A stretch of DNA of 23,804 nt from JABMRP01 sp964444795 (GTDB lineage: Bacteria > Planctomycetota > Planctomycetia > Pirellulales > Thermoguttaceae), in assembly GCA_964444795.1 (NCBI GenBank), contig CAYUIQ010000138.1, positions 1-23,804 on the forward strand. Direction: 5' to 3'. Position 1 is the stretch's first letter; each line of letters begins with the position of its first letter. Shown here in pieces: positions 7,552 through 14,324 of the stretch. The notes beneath the pieces are model-generated. The model saw nothing but the letters and a program-made list of their open reading frames with translations. It had not been told where the DNA came from and ran no database searches. A program made the translations under genes and the position numbers.

Positions 7552-8343
7552 CTACTCAGATACGATCCATCCTTCTTCATCGGAGTCACTCATGCCGGGG
7601 AACGTGGATGCAGCCGCAACGTCAATCTCAAGTTTGAGGTCAATCTCGCCGTCAACATTGAGTTGCCCCCACGCTCTTTTGCGTGGCACGACCGCGGCAA
7701 ATTCCCGAAGTTCATTATAGAGTTGGTCCAAGAACTGCCGTGGACTGTAGGGGTCTAAGTCCAGCCGCCAGATAAGTTCGGTACAAATCGCACTGCTGAA
7801 GCGTCTGCCCTCGTTCAACAGCGTCGTCGAGAGACCTTTTGCGGCATTCTGCCGGGCGATATCGACGAGCGTCCCCTCTACAGCTTCGGCGACCATGTAT
7901 GCCAGCCCTTCATCTTCTGACAGCCCTTCCTCCAGCATACCCGTAGATCTGGCCTGTTCCGCCAACGTCGCCTCAGTTTCCGAATCCCATCGAATCAGAC
8001 TGATTCTCAGCAGCCCCGTTAACTGGTCACTTGGACTGAACTCGTCTCGCGGATTTGCCAAGATGGAAGGTGAAGACGGAGGCTCAGGCCAATCTCCCAC
8101 TGGATAGGAAATCTGCGGTTCGACATTCAATCTGGACCATTCATCATTAGTATGTGCGTGCTTGCGGCCTTCGTTGTGTTGGATGTTCTCTTTGCCTGCC
8201 CACATTCGCCTGAATCTGACGATCTCCTTTTCATCAACACTGGGCACTACAGTGATGCCCTCTTCCCCTTGTGGATTCTTTCGTCGCTTTCGGTTGCGCA
8301 AGCACGAAGGTTTTGGAGCCTCAAGCAAATCAGTCGGTACCAT
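7552..8343 (-). CDS. uncharacterised protein, middle gene of cassette
   Basis: A 263-residue protein I do not recognise. There is no signal peptide or membrane segment. Residues about 14-25 form a basic patch (CLRNRKRRKN). The region up to about 110 is polar and probably flexible (PEPPSSPS). Residues 110-225 look mostly helical, and the tail is acidic (SDSDEEGW). The ATG at 8343 has GGGGAG about 7 nt upstream, and the start lies inside the end of the upstream gene (14-bp overlap, 8330-8343), so translation is probably coupled. A long coding frame, a proper ribosome site, tight packing and non-shadow composition support a real gene. It could be a structural or DNA/RNA-binding partner of the phosphoesterase, but nothing in the sequence proves that. 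Confidence 0.75.
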   Translation of the reverse strand: MVPTDLLEAPKPSCLRNRKRRKNPQGEEGITVVPSVDEKEIVRFRRMWAGKENIQHNEGRKHAHTNDEWSRLNVEPQISYPVGDWPEPPSSPSILANPRDEFSPSDQLTGLLRISLIRWDSETEATLAEQARSTGMLEEGLSEDEGLAYMVAEAVEGTLVDIARQNAAKGLSTTLLNEGRRFSSAICTELIWRLDLDPYSPRQFLDQLYNELREFAAVVPRKRAWGQLNVDGEIDLKLEIDVAAASTFPGMSDSDEEGWIVSE

Positions 8344-9025
8344 TTCGGTGCTCCCCGGTAATCATTGTTGGAACCTCAACGTCCTCCATGAGCCTCTTTG
8401 CTCTTTGCGACTTCTTCTGGGCTCGCTCACAAGCACCCATCAATTCCTGAATGTCTTTCTCGTCCATCGCAATGCTGAGCGTGTGGTTCCCCTCCGCATC
8501 GTCGTAGTTCATTCGAAGCGTATAAGACACTATCGAACCTTGGATATCAGATCCATCTTCGTTGTATACGGGACGGATATCAGTAATAATCTGGGCACTC
8601 TCGTAAAGATTTGCATATTCATAAGCAAGCGCGAGAGCCTTGCTCACCGCCCCGACTTTCTCGATTGAAAGCAACTCTTCGATTTGCGGTTCAACTGCTT
8701 TCCATTCATTTTTGGCTTCTTCGTTCCAGTCCGACTTCCCGATTCCATCGCGCAATCCGTCGAGGATAGACTTTGGATTCAGCGATCGCTGACGTAGCAG
8801 TCCATACAATGCCAACAGCAGGCGGACAACACTCTGTCCAATTCCCTCCGCTTCCTCACCGGTGCCAAGCACAGTGCAAGCTGTTTCGCGGAGTTGTTTC
8901 GGTCGCAGAGGCGTCGGTTCAATGGCCTTAAATGCCGAAGCGAGTTGTGCCAACTTGTCACTTCCGACACGCCGCAAGACCTCCATGTCAGTCAAGGCCT
9001 CAGCGGGAATCCTGAACTGCACCAT
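8330..9025 (-). CDS. uncharacterised protein, first gene of cassette
   Basis: A 231-residue soluble protein I cannot assign to a family. Residues 1-100 look helical (for example VVRLLLALYGLLRQRS near 68-83). Residues about 105-150 hold another helical stretch. The C-terminal part (about 155-231) reads as two or three beta strands (IITDIRPVYN, IVSYTLRMNYD, HTLSIAMD) followed by a long charged helix (EKDIQELMGACERAQKK). That strand-then-helix tail loosely recalls a COMM-type domain; this is only an impression. The start codon is the ATG at 9025, with a weak purine-rich site upstream. It leads the three-gene cassette and overlaps the next gene by 14 bp. Confidence 0.75.
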   Translation of the reverse strand: MVQFRIPAEALTDMEVLRRVGSDKLAQLASAFKAIEPTPLRPKQLRETACTVLGTGEEAEGIGQSVVRLLLALYGLLRQRSLNPKSILDGLRDGIGKSDWNEEAKNEWKAVEPQIEELLSIEKVGAVSKALALAYEYANLYESAQIITDIRPVYNEDGSDIQGSIVSYTLRMNYDDAEGNHTLSIAMDEKDIQELMGACERAQKKSQRAKRLMEDVEVPTMITGEHRNGTD

Positions 9026-9694
9026 CGGATCAACTCGCCATGTGTTTGTCGATACCCGTTACTACCAGTATACGCTGAGGGGCAAGCCGGTACACGTTAT
9101 CGGCAGATGCCACTTCACCCTGCAGCCCACAAACCAAGAACCCGACGACACCACGGCGTCCGTTTGGCACCACAACAGCGCGACTCACCCGATTGGTATA
9201 GGCCTGTACGGCCCGGCGTGATCGGCTGGCTGAAAATGTGGGGGATCGGCAACTCTCCGGGCATGAGAATAGCATGAGGAACTCCCACCACCCCTTAATC
9301 GCCTGAAGTTTACAGTGATGATCGCTCCACGCCAATAGGAGGCAACCTGCAAATCAGGCCTGATGCGGACCATCGTTAGCCGTAACCCATTGGCATCACG
9401 CGAACTGATAGGGAATTCAAATCACCCCTGAGTCTGGCCTAACGGGAAAGGGTTGTCAATCATCGCTCGCAAATACAGCCGGGAGAGCCTTTCTACGAAC
9501 CGCATAAAGAGGGGGGTTAGGCATAGTATACCAGAGGGGTGCGCGGGCGTTTTTCGCGCCCCGCCGAGTTGATCGGCCCCACCAAAGGCCTCTCCGACGT
9601 TTTCACTCGCGTTTCGGCTGCGTTTCGTGCGCCGTGTCAGCGCAACCGCGCTCAAGGCGGGGAGAAAAGGCCCCCTCGAGCGCAGCCTTCGAGA
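9026..9694. other. gene-poor spacer between cassette and sulfatase
   Basis: Several short open frames exist on both strands, but none has a convincing ribosome site, family motif or coding-like composition. The best is a 101-codon minus-strand frame, 9030-9335, which would end 4 bp before the cassette's first gene. It starts with TTG and lacks a Shine-Dalgarno site, so I do not call it. A G/C-rich imperfect hairpin (GCGCG 9541-9545 with CGCGC 9555-9559, extended by GGG/CCC around a bulged T) lies downstream of the sulfatase stop and could end its transcript. Promoter elements for the cassette should lie near 9030-9120; I see a TATACT-like -10 but no good -35. Confidence 0.4.
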
Positions 9695-11098
9695 CTACTT
9701 CTTTCTCGGCCCGGGTTTTGGTTTACTGGGCCGTTTGCGTCCTCCGCCTTGATGCTCGCGGGCTTCTAGCTCGGTTTGCTGACCTTTGTCACCGCAGGCT
9801 TCCATCCACTCCAGCAGCCGTTTGCGATGCTCGGCTTTGATCTTTGCGTACGCGGGATCGTCGGCCAGGTTGGTCCATTCGTACGGGTCCTTGACGACGT
9901 CGTAGAGTTCCTCGCCGGGACGATGCTCGTAGCGGCGGACTTTTTCGGCGGCGTCGGGATCGTTGGCCGCTTTGAGGCGCCACGACTGGAAGATGGCCGA
10001 CTTGGTGCAGGCGTTTCTAAAAGGGGTCTCCGGGGTGAAATTCCAAATGTATTTGAACTGCGGCGAACGGACCGAGCGGATACCAAAGTGTTCCGAGCCG
10101 TTGATGATCCCGCGGGTGGTCATCTCGCCGAAGACGTACTCCTTGTGCGTGTCGGTCTTGCCCAGCAGCAGCGGCACGAGGCTCTTGCCCTCGAGCACTC
10201 CCGGGGGCGTGCCGCCGGCGGCGTCCATGAAGGTGGGTAGCACGTCGATGTACTCCACCAGAGCGTCGCTCGTCGTGCCCGGTGCGACCTTGCCCGGCCA
10301 GCGGACGATCATCGCCGATTGCAGGCCCGTGTCGTAACAGGTCCATTTGCCAAAGGGAAAACTCGACCCCTGTTCGCTGACCACCACGACCAGCGTGTTG
10401 TCGGCCACGCCGTGCTTCTCCAGCAATGCCAAGCACTGGCCGACCTGCCCGTCGTAGTAGGTGATCTCGGCTAGATACCGCACCAGCGTCTCGCGAGTTT
10501 CCGGCGTATCGACGAAATAGGGCGGGAGCTTCAGCTTCGCGGCGTCGTAACGCGAGGGGTCGCCCTTATTCCACGGCGAGTGCGGCTCGTTGGAACAGGC
10601 GAACAGGCAGAAGGGCGTCTCGCTCCCCTTACACTCGGCCATAAACGCATCGATCGCCTCGATATCCGGGTTGTTCCCCTGGCCAATGCTCTCAAATGGA
10701 AAGACCTCCCGCGGGCCGATGTGTCGTTTGCCGCTCAGAGCCACGCGATAGCCGGCCGGTTTGAGATAATGGACGACGCTCTTGGTGCCCGGCATGGCAA
10801 ACGTATGGTTGGGATACGCGCCGCTGGTGACCGGATAGAGGCCCGTGTAGATGTTATGTCGCGTCGGCGAACACATGGGCGCGGCTTGAAAACATTGCGT
10901 GAAACGCATGCCCTCGGTGGCCAGCTTGTCGATATTCGGCGTATGGGCCTGTCCTCCGTAGCAGCCGATGTCGCGATACGTGCAGTCGTCGGCAATGACG
11001 AAAAGGAAATTCGGTCGCGCGGCGGTCGCGGGTGAAGTGAGGCAAGCCGTTAGGATCAGGGCGAGGGTTAAGAGGTTGGGTTTCGGTAGTGTAGGCAT
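9695..11098 (-). CDS. secreted S1-family sulfatase, SEQG variant
   Basis: A 467-residue type I sulfatase with a signal peptide (LLTLALILTACLTSPATAA, about 9-27). The formylglycine site is C76-SPTR, preceded by metal-binding D37-D38. The second metal motif is S241-EQGSSFPFGKWTCYD instead of the usual SDNG, which recalls the heparan N-sulfatase-like branch. It hydrolyses sulfate esters or sulfamates on glycans and needs a formylglycine-generating enzyme, not found here. The last 18 or so residues are Lys/Pro/Gly-rich. The ATG at 11098 has AAGGAA about 8 nt upstream. The frame is open to 11323, but the extra part would translate a large inverted repeat and is rejected. It follows the HzsA-like gene on the same strand. 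Confidence 0.9.
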   Translation of the reverse strand: MPTLPKPNLLTLALILTACLTSPATAARPNFLFVIADDCTYRDIGCYGGQAHTPNIDKLATEGMRFTQCFQAAPMCSPTRHNIYTGLYPVTSGAYPNHTFAMPGTKSVVHYLKPAGYRVALSGKRHIGPREVFPFESIGQGNNPDIEAIDAFMAECKGSETPFCLFACSNEPHSPWNKGDPSRYDAAKLKLPPYFVDTPETRETLVRYLAEITYYDGQVGQCLALLEKHGVADNTLVVVVSEQGSSFPFGKWTCYDTGLQSAMIVRWPGKVAPGTTSDALVEYIDVLPTFMDAAGGTPPGVLEGKSLVPLLLGKTDTHKEYVFGEMTTRGIINGSEHFGIRSVRSPQFKYIWNFTPETPFRNACTKSAIFQSWRLKAANDPDAAEKVRRYEHRPGEELYDVVKDPYEWTNLADDPAYAKIKAEHRKRLLEWMEACGDKGQQTELEAREHQGGGRKRPSKPKPGPRKK

Positions 11099-11117
11099 AA
11101 TGTGGGTTCCTTGGTTG

Positions 11118-11132
11118 GTAGCTATCGTCGGC
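11118..11132. repeat. possible decayed half-copy of the 14219-14279 repeat
   Basis: GTAGCTATCGTCGGC here matches 14 of 15 bases of the reverse complement of the right arm of the inverted repeat at 14254-14279. The match is short, so chance is possible. Confidence 0.25.
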
Positions 11133-11153
11133 CGATGAATTACTGTCGCATTG

Positions 11154-11254
11154 GGGTGGCTGGGGTCGGACTGCGAGGAACGAGCGGGGAGCCCCCAGAT
11201 CGCCGGCAACTGGGGGCTCGTTGCTCGTTCCTCGCAACTCGACCCCAGCCACCC
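11154..11254. repeat. 45-nt-arm imperfect inverted repeat
   Basis: Arm 11154-11198 pairs with arm 11210-11254 across an 11-nt loop, with 39 of 45 positions matching; the mismatches fall in two 3-nt blocks. It begins just after the stop of the HzsA-like gene (11268) and ends about 55 nt before the sulfatase start. It would fold into a very stable cruciform or RNA hairpin. There is no U-tract, so it may act as a processing, attenuating or simply selfish element. Confidence 0.85.
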
Positions 11255-11267
11255 TTCGTCCATTGCT

Positions 11268-14183
11268 TTACTCCAATGTCGGCTGAACAACTTCACCCTG
11301 GGCTTGAGCTTCCGTGTTCTCATACGAGCCGAAGAAGTCGGAATTGCTGTCCAGCCAGAGGGTGATCCGGTGCATGTCGCCGGCGGGCAGTTTCACGTCG
11401 TAGTGTCCCGCCTTGAGAATCTGATAGAGCTTCGAGGCACGCGCGCCGTACTGGCCCGGGATGGTTGTCGGCGTGGTGAACGAGGCGTTGTCGTAGAAGA
11501 ACGCGAAGTTCCGCAGATTGCCGTACGAGGGATAGAACTTGCCGCGATTGGAAGCTACGTCGCCGGCGCTGAGATCAAAAGCCTTCGGCTCCTCGGCGTG
11601 GCACTCGACGCAGTGGTCATCCAACACGGGCTGGACAAGCCGGGGGAAATTGAACGGCTTCGATCCCTCGACGTCCGGTTGAATTCGCGACGGGGCGCGT
11701 CCCATGGCCATCGCCGGCCGCGAAGGTGATCGGGGCGCCTGGTGACGCGGCTCGTGGCAACCCTGGCAGGTGAGCGTCTCGCCGGGATGAATGTACGTGG
11801 CGCTGCGCATCGCCTGGACGGCCAACCCGTCGGCATCCAACGCCTGGAAACAGACCGGAATGTTGACCGGCAACAAGAACGACGCGCTTCCGTCGGCTTC
11901 CACCGGCACCGTGCCAAGAATCGCCCGGGCGCCTTTCTGATTGCCGTAACCGATGGCCGGGTTGTGCGCGTGGGTAGTTGTCTTGGGCAACAGTTGCACG
12001 ATCCGCAGAGCCTTGATCTGCGTGCCTTCCGGCCATGCCAACACGCTGTCATAGACGTTGACCAGATTGACCCGGGCGGTCTTCGGCAATCGGTCCGGCT
12101 CCGGGGCGACGAACTTCTCACCGGCTGCCAGCGGCAAGCCGGTAAGCGTCTTGTGCGGCACCACCGGTGGCCGCTTGCGCGCCCGCAAGGGAATCGGGCT
12201 TAAGCACGAAATCTTCGGGTCGCGGTAGAGCAAGTCGCGGTTGCCGAAGCTGTCGATCAGATAGACGCCGTAGTTGTTCTTCTCGCCCGCGTTGGAGCGG
12301 CTGAAAGCGTCGTACACGCACAGATGAAAGTCCTCGTCGAGCGACCAGGCCGTGGCATAGTTGGCCGGGTCGTGATGCGTGCGACATTCCGATTCGGGGA
12401 AAAGCTGATCGGGTGTCAGCCGCCGCACCGGGGCCATGGCGTCGTCGTCGGCAACCGTCGAATCGACGATGACCAGCGACCCGTACGCCTGACCGTGGTG
12501 GCACGCGGCCGTGGCCACCAACTTGTGCGAACCGGGAATCGCCCGGATGTCGGCCTCGAAGTGCGGACGGTGGCCGGCGTTGGCGGCGAAATTGCCGTGA
12601 ATTACCCGCGAGTCGCAACCGTCGGGCGTGGTAACCCAGGGATGATGGGCCTGATTGAAACCGCGATCGACGTAATCCCATCGCGTGTAAACGATCATCC
12701 CGTTGTGGTCGACGCTCGGCTGCCACTCGTTGGTCTCGTGGGGGCTCATGGTCACGATGTCGCTGCCGTCGGGGTTCATCGAGTGGAGCGTGAAACTGGG
12801 TACCGGCCGGCCGTGACAACGTCCGTAACCGCCGCGCCGCTCCGAGATAAACGCGATGCGCCCGCTGGGCAGGTAGCACGGATCAAAGTCGTTCCAGGCG
12901 CCGTCGGTGACCTGCTGGAGATTTGTGCCGTCGACGTTCACGCGGAAGATGTGCCAGGTGTTGTCTTCATTCCACTTATAACTGTGCCGCAGTTGGAGGG
13001 TCGTGTCGGTGTAGGCGAAGAGGATCTCCCGGGCGTCGAACGACAACTCGGGCGAGAGATAGGCTCCGTCGGTGGTCATCTTCTGGCCTTGATACCGCCC
13101 GTTTTCGATCACCGATCCGTCGAGCACGTCGACGAGCTTCGCTTCGTCGGAGAAGGGCTTTTCGAGGATGAACATGCCACCGCCGGGCCGCCCGTGGAAC
13201 CCGAAAAACTGGTCGCACATGTGGTTGCCCGTCGTCTCGGCGTTGGGGTTGAAATGCCGTTTGATGAACAACAGCCGGTCGAACTTCACCAGCGGATTGG
13301 AAAACGCGATCCGCCTGCGCACGGCCCAAATCTCGCGGAACAGCGCCACCCGGGCATCGGTATCTTCGATCTTGACGCCTTCGGCACGGCGGGCCAGTTG
13401 GTCCAACGCGGATAGCTCACCAGCGAGGTTCGGCGCGCCGGGCATGGTCTTCAGATGCGCCGCCAACGCCCGGGCGCGACGCAACACGACGTCGACCGGG
13501 TCGCGGTCGGTTTCGTGGATCGTCGAGTCGGCGCGGTAAGCCTGTTCGATCACGTTGGCTCGCCACGGCTGGGCCATCTGCTCGCTTAGGGAAATGAATC
13601 GGGCCAGCGGCTCGTCCATTATTTCTTCCAGTTCGAGGCCGCTGGCCGTCGCGCGAACGGGCAGGCCGGTCGTCTTGGGGCGTTTACCGGTTACCTCAAG
13701 CTTGGCCTCGGCCCAGTCAGTGTGATCGTGGCCGAACCCGTCGCCGGCCACCGTGACGATCAGATCGAGCACCTTGACGCCGCGCACATCGACATCCACC
13801 TTGTGCGGCGGCTGACCACCACGCATGACGGGGCTCTTGAAAAGCTGCTTGCGGTCGCCAAGAACGATGAACTCGGCGGTTCCCAGCTTGCCCACCTCGT
13901 CGTCGATGCCCACCAAGGCGCTGAATCGAACGGACCCGCCGTCGAGAGCAATGCGAATGGCGCCCGGCGGATGCGTGCCGATGCCATGCTCGTACGACTT
14001 GCCGGCGATTCGCAACGGATTGCGGTCGACCGACTTGTTGCGTTGCGTCGATCCCCAACCGCTGCTCGAGCGGCTCATGTCCAACTCGTCGAGCCAGACC
14101 GTCTCGGCCGCCAGCGTCCAACTTGTGAGAAAACCGAGGAGAAGAAACGCCAGTGCCGCAAGGCGAGGCCTTGTCGTGGTCAT
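11268..14183 (-). CDS. secreted NPCBM / propeller / HzsA-like dihaem protein
   Basis: A 971-residue exported protein. The order is: signal peptide (LAALAFLLLGFLTSWTLAA, about 8-26); an NPCBM-type carbohydrate-binding domain (about 28-165, containing SYEHGIGTHPPG); a helical linker; TolB/WD40-like propeller repeats (about 380-580, e.g. WHIFRVNVDGTNLQQVT from residue 410); a region like the hydrazine synthase alpha-subunit middle domain (about 590-800); and two haem-c motifs, C806-QGCH and C858-VECH. Similar large proteins are widespread in planctomycetes that do not perform anammox, so hydrazine synthesis is not implied; a periplasmic electron-transfer or glycan-sensing role is plausible. It starts at ATG 14183 behind a well-formed promoter at 14282-14310, and is followed by the sulfatase gene. 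Confidence 0.88.
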   Translation of the reverse strand: MTTTRPRLAALAFLLLGFLTSWTLAAETVWLDELDMSRSSSGWGSTQRNKSVDRNPLRIAGKSYEHGIGTHPPGAIRIALDGGSVRFSALVGIDDEVGKLGTAEFIVLGDRKQLFKSPVMRGGQPPHKVDVDVRGVKVLDLIVTVAGDGFGHDHTDWAEAKLEVTGKRPKTTGLPVRATASGLELEEIMDEPLARFISLSEQMAQPWRANVIEQAYRADSTIHETDRDPVDVVLRRARALAAHLKTMPGAPNLAGELSALDQLARRAEGVKIEDTDARVALFREIWAVRRRIAFSNPLVKFDRLLFIKRHFNPNAETTGNHMCDQFFGFHGRPGGGMFILEKPFSDEAKLVDVLDGSVIENGRYQGQKMTTDGAYLSPELSFDAREILFAYTDTTLQLRHSYKWNEDNTWHIFRVNVDGTNLQQVTDGAWNDFDPCYLPSGRIAFISERRGGYGRCHGRPVPSFTLHSMNPDGSDIVTMSPHETNEWQPSVDHNGMIVYTRWDYVDRGFNQAHHPWVTTPDGCDSRVIHGNFAANAGHRPHFEADIRAIPGSHKLVATAACHHGQAYGSLVIVDSTVADDDAMAPVRRLTPDQLFPESECRTHHDPANYATAWSLDEDFHLCVYDAFSRSNAGEKNNYGVYLIDSFGNRDLLYRDPKISCLSPIPLRARKRPPVVPHKTLTGLPLAAGEKFVAPEPDRLPKTARVNLVNVYDSVLAWPEGTQIKALRIVQLLPKTTTHAHNPAIGYGNQKGARAILGTVPVEADGSASFLLPVNIPVCFQALDADGLAVQAMRSATYIHPGETLTCQGCHEPRHQAPRSPSRPAMAMGRAPSRIQPDVEGSKPFNFPRLVQPVLDDHCVECHAEEPKAFDLSAGDVASNRGKFYPSYGNLRNFAFFYDNASFTTPTTIPGQYGARASKLYQILKAGHYDVKLPAGDMHRITLWLDSNSDFFGSYENTEAQAQGEVVQPTLE

Positions 14184-14218
14184 ATTGTGGTTCCGTTTCG
14201 AGGGGTATCAATAAGCAT

Positions 14219-14279
14219 GTAGCTACGGTCGCCAGACCGTGGGTCAGCCGCATCCCACCGTCTCGCCGACGGTAGCTAC
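14219..14279. repeat. 26-nt-arm imperfect inverted repeat in the leader
   Basis: Arm 14219-14243 pairs with arm 14254-14279 around a 10-nt loop, with a few mismatches and one extra base. It lies immediately downstream of the predicted -10 box of the HzsA-like gene, so the mRNA leader would begin with this hairpin. It could also terminate the PQQ gene's transcript upstream. Confidence 0.75.
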
Positions 14280-14281
14280 TC

Positions 14282-14310
14282 AGTATAGCCTTGCCAATTG
14301 CCAATTCCAA
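14282..14310 (-). promoter_or_regulatory. sigma70-like promoter for the HzsA-like gene
   Basis: On the minus strand, TTGGAA (plus 14305-14310, 4/6) is followed after a 17-nt spacer by TATACT (plus 14282-14287, 5/6). It sits in the 141-bp gap after the PQQ gene stop, giving the HzsA-like gene its own start of transcription. Confidence 0.55.
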
Positions 14311-14324
14311 GGCAGATTGGCGCC

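Noticed and set aside
9030..9335. 101-codon minus-strand frame just upstream of the accessory cassette
   Set aside because: It needs a TTG start without a Shine-Dalgarno site, has no recognisable motif, and its composition looks non-coding. Its position 4 bp before the cassette is suggestive, so it deserves a homology search, but I do not call it.
9400..9450. T-arm-like TTCAAAT flanked by G- and C-rich runs, suggesting a tRNA remnant or att site
   Set aside because: The stem does not pair properly and no acceptor, D-arm or anticodon arm could be found.
11099..11323. N-terminal extension of the first sulfatase
   Set aside because: It would translate the 45-nt-arm inverted repeat and precede a perfect signal peptide start that has its own AAGGAA site.
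12324..13415. 363-codon open frame on the plus strand inside the HzsA-like gene
   Set aside because: It is antisense to a protein with clear signal peptide, domains and haem motifs; the translation is low-complexity (V/G/R/H-rich) as expected for a high-GC shadow frame, and no ribosome site was seen.
11268..14183. Reading the HzsA-like protein as evidence for anammox metabolism
   Set aside because: Genuine hydrazine synthase needs beta and gamma subunits and other anammox genes; none are present, and the NPCBM domain is foreign to that enzyme.
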